The notes below the pieces were generated by a model. The model did no database searches. It saw nothing but the letters and a program-made list of their open reading frames with translations, and had not been told where the DNA came from. The position numbers and the translations under genes are program-made. A DNA stretch of 64,000 nucleotides from NCBI GenBank assembly GCA_964602995.1, contig CAZRTM010000005.1:1-64000 (forward strand), given 5' to 3'. This DNA is from JAAYYY01 sp964602995 (GTDB taxonomy: Bacteria; Chloroflexota; Anaerolineae; Promineifilales; Promineifilaceae). Of this stretch, positions 59,613 through 64,000 are shown in pieces (the first letter of the stretch is position 1; each line of letters begins with the position of its first letter).

Positions 59613-62069
59613 ATGGCCTTTGAATGGGAGACTGATGAGGGGGCGGGATTTGAAGAACCGCCCGACGCTCCTGAACCGACGCGTCCCCGGCGCTGGCCAT
59701 ATCTCCTGATTGTGCTCCTCGCCATAGCTCTGATCGCTCTTGGGGCGTGGCGGCATGTGCAGGAGCGAGCGGCCAGCGCCCTTCGTTCTTTAGAAGAAGA
59801 TGTGCGCTCCAGCCAGCGGCTGCTCTGGCGGGCAACGGCGCAGCAAGATGAAGAGCTGCTGGCGCCTTTGCTTTCCGGTTCCGAGCCAGCGTGGGCCACA
59901 GCGCAGCGCGACCTGTTCTCTGCCGGTTTATTTTTGGAACAGGCTGCGCGCGCCCTGAGCCTGGAGCCACTAGACAGCGCACCGGCCATAACGGAGATCT
60001 CCTTCAATCCTGAGTTGTCGGAGGCCACCGTCACTGTACAACACGGCTACGTGTTCACCACTACGCATGGCCTGCGGCAATCGGTCCAATTGGTGCGGGC
60101 ATCTGTCTTTCGCCAGGGGGATCAGCGCTGGTTGTTGTCACCGCCCCACTCTGATTATTGGGGTGAGTGGCGCTTTGCCGGGGGCAGCCACGTGCGGCTC
60201 ACTTATCCCCAGCGCGACGAAGCGTTCGCCCTGGAGCTATTGCCCTATTTGCGCGAAAAGGTAGATGCGTTGTGCGCCGCTGAGGCATTGCAGTGCCCGG
60301 AGAAAGTTAGACTGACGGTGCGGCTGGAGGGCGCGCCCCAAACGGTGCTCAACAGCGCCGGTTCAGATTGGCTGACAACAGGAAGTTATGAAGTTGTCTT
60401 GCCCACTCCGTCGCTTATTGGCCTCCCCGCACCTGAGGATGAAGATGGGCGCGAGGCACTCCTTGTGGCCTACGCAGCACGTTCCATTGCTGCTCTGAAT
60501 GCGGCGCTGGTCGATTATCGCTGTTGTGGGCAACGAGATTACTTTGAGAGCCTGCAGTACGCGCGCCTGGGGCAGCTTGGATTGTATAGTTGGCCTCCTG
60601 GTGGCGGCGATTTCAGCTCCTTTGTTGAGCAACCACTTTCACGGCAGCGGTTGAGCGAGCTATGGTGGTCGCCCGAACGGCATGAACCTACTGTGCAGGA
60701 GCGCAAACAACTGTTGGCGTTCGTCGACTTCCTGTTGCAAAGTCCGGAAACGACTATTGCTGCTTTACAGAAGGGGCTTGTACAGGGATATGGCTTCCGT
60801 ACCTGGGTTCACCGCCTGACGCCACATGACCCCGCTCTGGGACAAAACGAATTTGAGGAAGCGTGGCATGCCTTTGTGCTGGAACGGGCCAATGCTACTC
60901 AAGGAGATGTGGCTCGTCCTGACTGGCCAGAGCAGAAGTTGGCGGTGGTCTGTCGCTCGTTTCTGGCCAGGTACGGGCTTTATACTGTGGAGCTGCCTGA
61001 TGGTCGGATGACACCGCTGGCGCGGCTCTCCAGCCGCATACCCTGGGGCCTGCCCTTGCCGGGTGATAAGGGGATGGCTGTCTTCGATAGGTCGGGAGGC
61101 GAGACACGCGAGCCGGTGGAGTTATGGCAGGCGGGCGAGATGATTCAGCTTGAGCCGGAGCTTCTGGCGGCTGGCACAGCGGCGGCCGACCCGCAAGGCC
61201 GTTACCTGAGTGCCTGGCGGGTAGGCGATGGAGCGTCTGAGAATGAGGCCGTGCTGCTTGACACGGCAGCGTGTAGCGCAGACGCAGGGTGCCCACTGCT
61301 GCCGTTGCCCGGTTTACCCGTGTGGTCGCCTGACGGTGAGCATTTCCTACTGCTTGATGCGCTGCAGGGGTTGGTGGTTGGCACGCGAGAATCGTGGGCG
61401 CTGGGGGTTGTGGACGGCGAGGCAATCCGCTCTCCATTCTGGATTGACGACAGCCGCTACGGCTATGTTGCCGTCGATGGGCGCACGCTGCGCCTGCGTG
61501 AAATGGGAACGCCGGCAGTGCGAACGCTTAACATTATCGATATGCAGCCGGTACTCAGAGGCTCGGAAGAAGGGCGCAACTGGCAGTTTGCCGAAATTCT
61601 CCCCGTCGCCGGTGATAGGCTATTGGTGACGTTGACCCTGCCCCACAGCCAGCTACGGCACTTCTTCCTGGTCTCCGATGCCGGTGGGCCGCAGCAGGCG
61701 ATGGAGCCGATACTGTATGCGCCGCTCCATTCGATTTTGAGTCCTGACGCTATGGTCTCGCCAGATGGGCGCTGGCTTTTTGCGCACCTGGTAGCAGGGG
61801 AAATTACGAACGCCCGCTTCATTCTTTACGACCTTCTGGAAAGGGAGATAGCGCTTGATATTGATGCGCCATACTTTGTTGGTTCCCACTTCAACGACTG
61901 GTCTGCGGATGGGCGTTGGATGGCGCGCCTGGGCCGGCGCTTTATTGAGGTTCTGGCGCCGGCTGAGGATGGCAGTGGCGAGCTGTTCCGTCATTTTATC
62001 AGCACGGATAATCTGCAGTGTTCGGCCGTGGCCTGGGTAGGGCCTTCAGAGGTTCGCGTTCATCCGTAA
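59613..62069 (+). CDS. Tandem paralogue 3 of the same family
   Basis: An 818-residue homologue. FEWETDEG is at 3-10, the membrane segment at about 28-45, EEDVRSSQRLLWRATAQQDE at 61-80, LLAPLLSGSEPAW, and RWLLSPPHSDYWG (172-184). A cysteine pair (CAAEALQC) and the vicinal DYRCCGQ pair are in the same order as in the other two. The C-terminal half has VWSPDGEHFLLLD, MVSPDGRWLFAHL and WSADGRWMARLG repeats. It ends FRHFISTDNLQCSAVAWVGPS. It lies 48 bp after paralogue 2. The identical order of motifs with low overall identity implies old duplications. Function unknown. Confidence 0.75.
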   Translation: MAFEWETDEGAGFEEPPDAPEPTRPRRWPYLLIVLLAIALIALGAWRHVQERAASALRSLEEDVRSSQRLLWRATAQQDEELLAPLLSGSEPAWATAQRDLFSAGLFLEQAARALSLEPLDSAPAITEISFNPELSEATVTVQHGYVFTTTHGLRQSVQLVRASVFRQGDQRWLLSPPHSDYWGEWRFAGGSHVRLTYPQRDEAFALELLPYLREKVDALCAAEALQCPEKVRLTVRLEGAPQTVLNSAGSDWLTTGSYEVVLPTPSLIGLPAPEDEDGREALLVAYAARSIAALNAALVDYRCCGQRDYFESLQYARLGQLGLYSWPPGGGDFSSFVEQPLSRQRLSELWWSPERHEPTVQERKQLLAFVDFLLQSPETTIAALQKGLVQGYGFRTWVHRLTPHDPALGQNEFEEAWHAFVLERANATQGDVARPDWPEQKLAVVCRSFLARYGLYTVELPDGRMTPLARLSSRIPWGLPLPGDKGMAVFDRSGGETREPVELWQAGEMIQLEPELLAAGTAAADPQGRYLSAWRVGDGASENEAVLLDTAACSADAGCPLLPLPGLPVWSPDGEHFLLLDALQGLVVGTRESWALGVVDGEAIRSPFWIDDSRYGYVAVDGRTLRLREMGTPAVRTLNIIDMQPVLRGSEEGRNWQFAEILPVAGDRLLVTLTLPHSQLRHFFLVSDAGGPQQAMEPILYAPLHSILSPDAMVSPDGRWLFAHLVAGEITNARFILYDLLEREIALDIDAPYFVGSHFNDWSADGRWMARLGRRFIEVLAPAEDGSGELFRHFISTDNLQCSAVAWVGPSEVRVHP

Positions 62070-62141
62070 TCGCGTTACAATTGGCGGCGCCGTTGTGGTG
62101 GTTGCAACGTGCGCGATGCTGCTGTTGATTGAGGAGAATCC

Positions 62142-63302
62142 ATGGCTGAATTACCGTCCAAAACCAATATTGTCGTCGTGGGTGGCGGAGTCATGGGAGC
62201 CAGTACTGCCTATCATCTGGCCCTGAAAGGGGAAAAGAACGTTGTACTGCTGGAGCGCCAGCCGTTCTTCGGGCAGGGGGCCACGGGTAAGTGCGCCGGT
62301 GGCATTCGCTACCAGTTCAGCACCGAGATTAATGTGCGCCTTTCTCAGATTAGCCTGCCGATGTTGGCGCGTTTTGAGGAGGAGACAGGGCAATCGATTG
62401 ACCTGCAGTGGATCGGCTATCTGTTCCTGCTGACGAATGAAGCGGATGTGCGCAAGTTCGAAGGCAATGTCAGGATGCAGAACCGGCTGGGCGTGCCCAC
62501 GCAGTGGTTGAGCGGGGACGAGGTACGGCAGAGTGTGCCGCAGCTAAATGCGGACGACGTGCTGGCGGGGACGTTCCACGGTGGCGACGGCCTGGCCGAC
62601 CCTAACGGCGTGGTCAGCGGCTATATCAGCGCGGCGCGGAAGTTGGGCGTGACGGCGCTGAGTGACGTTGAGGTTCAGGATGTTTGTGTGGAGGGCGGGC
62701 GCATCAGCGGCGTTTCTACCTCGGCCGGCGACATTGCCTGTGATGTGGTGGTCAATGCCGCCGGGCCGTGGGCAGCGGTGGTCAGTAAGATGGCGGGCGT
62801 ACCGTTGCCGGTGACGCCCATCCGGCGCCAGATGTTGACCACAACACCCATTCCCGAGCTGCCGGATGATTTCCCCTTTGTCATTGATTTTGCACAGAGC
62901 CTTTACTTCCATCCAGAGGGAGAAGGGTTGCTGACCGGGATGTCTAACCCACATGAGAAGCCCGGTTTTGACGAGCGGGTGGATGAAGAGTGGGAGCTTG
63001 TACATATGGAAAAGGCCATTGAACGGTTGCCGCTGCTGGAGCAGGTGGGCTTGATGTCCCATTGGGCTGGCCTGTACGAAGTGACCCCCGACGCGCACCC
63101 TATCATCGGGCCAGTGAAGGACCTTGGGGGCTACTATGTCGTCGCTGGCTTCTCGGGGCATGGTTTTATGCACGGGCCGGTAGCCGGTTTGTTGATGGCC
63201 GAGATGATTCTCGATGGCGACACGTCTACGCTGGATATTTCCATGCTGGATTACGACCGCTTTGAAGAAGGGCGGTTGATCGAGGAGTATAACGTCATCT
63301 GA
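62142..63302 (+). CDS. FAD-dependent amino-acid/amine oxidoreductase (DadA/SoxB-like)
   Basis: A 386-residue flavoprotein of the D-amino-acid/sarcosine/glycine oxidase group. The FAD-binding motif NIVVVGGGVMGASTAYHLAL (about 9-28) is followed by ERQPFFGQGATGKCAGGIRYQFS, as in sarcosine oxidase beta subunits and dimethylglycine dehydrogenases. YYVVAGFSGHGFMHGPVAG is the C-terminal FAD motif, and VTPDAHPIIGPV precedes it. It is soluble; the substrate is probably an N-methylated or D-amino acid, not visible in detail. The stop overlaps the next start (TGATG). Confidence 0.92.
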   Translation: MAELPSKTNIVVVGGGVMGASTAYHLALKGEKNVVLLERQPFFGQGATGKCAGGIRYQFSTEINVRLSQISLPMLARFEEETGQSIDLQWIGYLFLLTNEADVRKFEGNVRMQNRLGVPTQWLSGDEVRQSVPQLNADDVLAGTFHGGDGLADPNGVVSGYISAARKLGVTALSDVEVQDVCVEGGRISGVSTSAGDIACDVVVNAAGPWAAVVSKMAGVPLPVTPIRRQMLTTTPIPELPDDFPFVIDFAQSLYFHPEGEGLLTGMSNPHEKPGFDERVDEEWELVHMEKAIERLPLLEQVGLMSHWAGLYEVTPDAHPIIGPVKDLGGYYVVAGFSGHGFMHGPVAGLLMAEMILDGDTSTLDISMLDYDRFEEGRLIEEYNVI

Positions 63303-64000
63303 TGGCGTCTGGAGACGAAGTCAAACAGCGCGTGCGGCACAAACAGCGCGTGCGGCACAAACAGCGTGTGCGGCAGCAGTACGGCGATAGGGGAGAGGCC
63401 TATGCGATCAGTACTGTCCATGCCCAGGGATCCAGCCTGGAGCGTCTGGTGGAGCTGACGCGGCCGGAGCCGCAGTGGCGCGTGCTGGATGTGGCGACTG
63501 GAGCGGGGCACACGGCGCACACGTTTGCGCCCCACGTGGCCCACGTCGTTGCCAGCGACCTGACTTCCGGCATGCTGGTCAAGGCCGGGGAGCTGGCGCA
63601 AAAGCGAGGGCTGAGCAACGTGTCATTGGCAGTTGCCGACGCCGAGGGGTTGCCCTTTAGCCAGGAGGCGTTCGACCTGGTGACCTGCCGCCTTGCGCCT
63701 CACCATTTCCCAGACATTGACCGTTTTATGACCGAAGCGCGCCGCGTCTTGCGCCCAGGTGGGTTGCTGGCGGTGGTGGACAACGTGGTGCCCGGCGGCA
63801 GATTGCGCGGCAAGAAGGGGCGATTGCAGAGGGAAGCAGGGCGCTATGTCAATGCCTTTGAAAAGCTGCGTGACCCCAGCCATAATCGTTGCCTGAGCAT
63901 GGTGGAGTGGCGAGAAGCGTTTTACAACGCCGGATTCGTATTGCTGCATGAGGAAAGCGAGGCCAAGGAGCTGGATTTTGGCGACTATGTGGCGCGAATG
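63302..64000 (+). CDS. SAM-dependent methyltransferase with repeat-encoded N-terminus (runs off the window)
   Basis: An open frame of 233 codons with no stop before the window edge, so it is partial at the 3' end. The N-terminus contains three tandem KQRVRH-type hexapeptides (codons 8-25), encoded by an 18-bp repeat. The class I methyltransferase core follows: VLDVATGAGHTAHTFAPHV (motif I), VVASDLTSGML, ADAEGLPFSQEAFDLVTCRL and EARRVLRPGGLLAVVDNVVP, typical of UbiE/MenG-like family 11 enzymes. The stretch HAQGSSLERLVEL is like other such methyltransferases, suggesting that only the repeats are additional. The start overlaps the upstream stop. The substrate is unknown. Confidence 0.88.
   Translation, partial: MASGDEVKQRVRHKQRVRHKQRVRQQYGDRGEAYAISTVHAQGSSLERLVELTRPEPQWRVLDVATGAGHTAHTFAPHVAHVVASDLTSGMLVKAGELAQKRGLSNVSLAVADAEGLPFSQEAFDLVTCRLAPHHFPDIDRFMTEARRVLRPGGLLAVVDNVVPGGRLRGKKGRLQREAGRYVNAFEKLRDPSHNRCLSMVEWREAFYNAGFVLLHEESEAKELDFGDYVARM
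63323..63376. repeat. 18-bp tandem repeat, three copies, in coding sequence
   Basis: Unit AAACAGCGCGTGCGGCAC at 63323-63340 and 63341-63358 is identical; the third copy at 63359-63376 differs at two bases. It is in frame and encodes K-Q-R-V-R-(H/H/Q). Confidence 0.97.

Overview
The window looks like a metagenome-derived chromosomal scaffold of a Chloroflexota bacterium, probably Anaerolineae or a close relative. This is an inference from gene content and style, not from a marker search. It carries only housekeeping and accessory chromosomal genes. It has frequent GTG and TTG starts, a GC-rich composition by eye, a S1-S21-IF1 translation cluster, a CIRCE-controlled hrcA-grpE-dnaK-dnaJ operon, and several large lipoproteins and single-span membrane proteins with Thr/Pro-rich linkers. 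There is no phage module, transposase or CRISPR array. Five runs of exactly 100 N are scaffold gaps of unknown true size; three of them interrupt genes (a glycosidase, secD, and the S1 tail).

Layout. 0-5.6 kb: a BldC-like HTH protein, ftsZ, a LysW-like zinc ribbon with a D/E/Y/W-only tail, a response-regulator-like protein with a degenerate receiver, an SDR-queA pair, and a LysE exporter behind an SD-masking hairpin. 5.6-9.8 kb: a five-gene minus-strand operon (methyltransferase, ring-cleaving dioxygenase, esterase, second VOC dioxygenase, PIG-L deacetylase) resembling a quinone/catechol detoxification set. 10-11.5 kb: yceI and a divergent TetR regulator with two palindromic operators embedded in the promoters. 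11.6-19.3 kb: a secreted GH-A-type glycosidase, GNAT, OsmC, secD-secF-lipoprotein and a zinc alcohol dehydrogenase. 19.4-20.2 kb: two adjacent genes that together carry the complete motif set of a Cas4-like Fe-S nuclease, each half with its own transmembrane segment. 20.5-29 kb: hisS, nadK, a TPR/B-box membrane protein, recN, typA and a C-terminal protease. 29-31.6 kb: two surface-polysaccharide genes.

31.6-37.8 kb is the heat-shock operon ending in prmA. 38-42.7 kb (minus) holds rpsA-rpsU-infA from tandem near-consensus promoters, a DUF1028 protein, a pseudouridine synthase and scpB. 42.8-46.9 kb holds an M20 peptidase, an isoaspartyl peptidase, tRNA-Asn and gpmI. 47-54.6 kb is an envelope region: a baseplate-J-like membrane protein, ruvX, mltG, a shortened periplasmic-binding lipoprotein, a two-span membrane protein and a TPR/lytic-transglycosylase lipoprotein. 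54.7-62.1 kb holds three tandem, highly diverged paralogues of an unrecognised single-span protein family, each 744-859 aa. The window ends with an FAD oxidoreductase and a partial methyltransferase whose 5' end is an 18-bp triplicated repeat.

The two most unusual items are the split, membrane-tethered Cas4-like nuclease pair and the three-member paralogue family next to the lytic transglycosylase. No function is claimed for either beyond what the motifs show.
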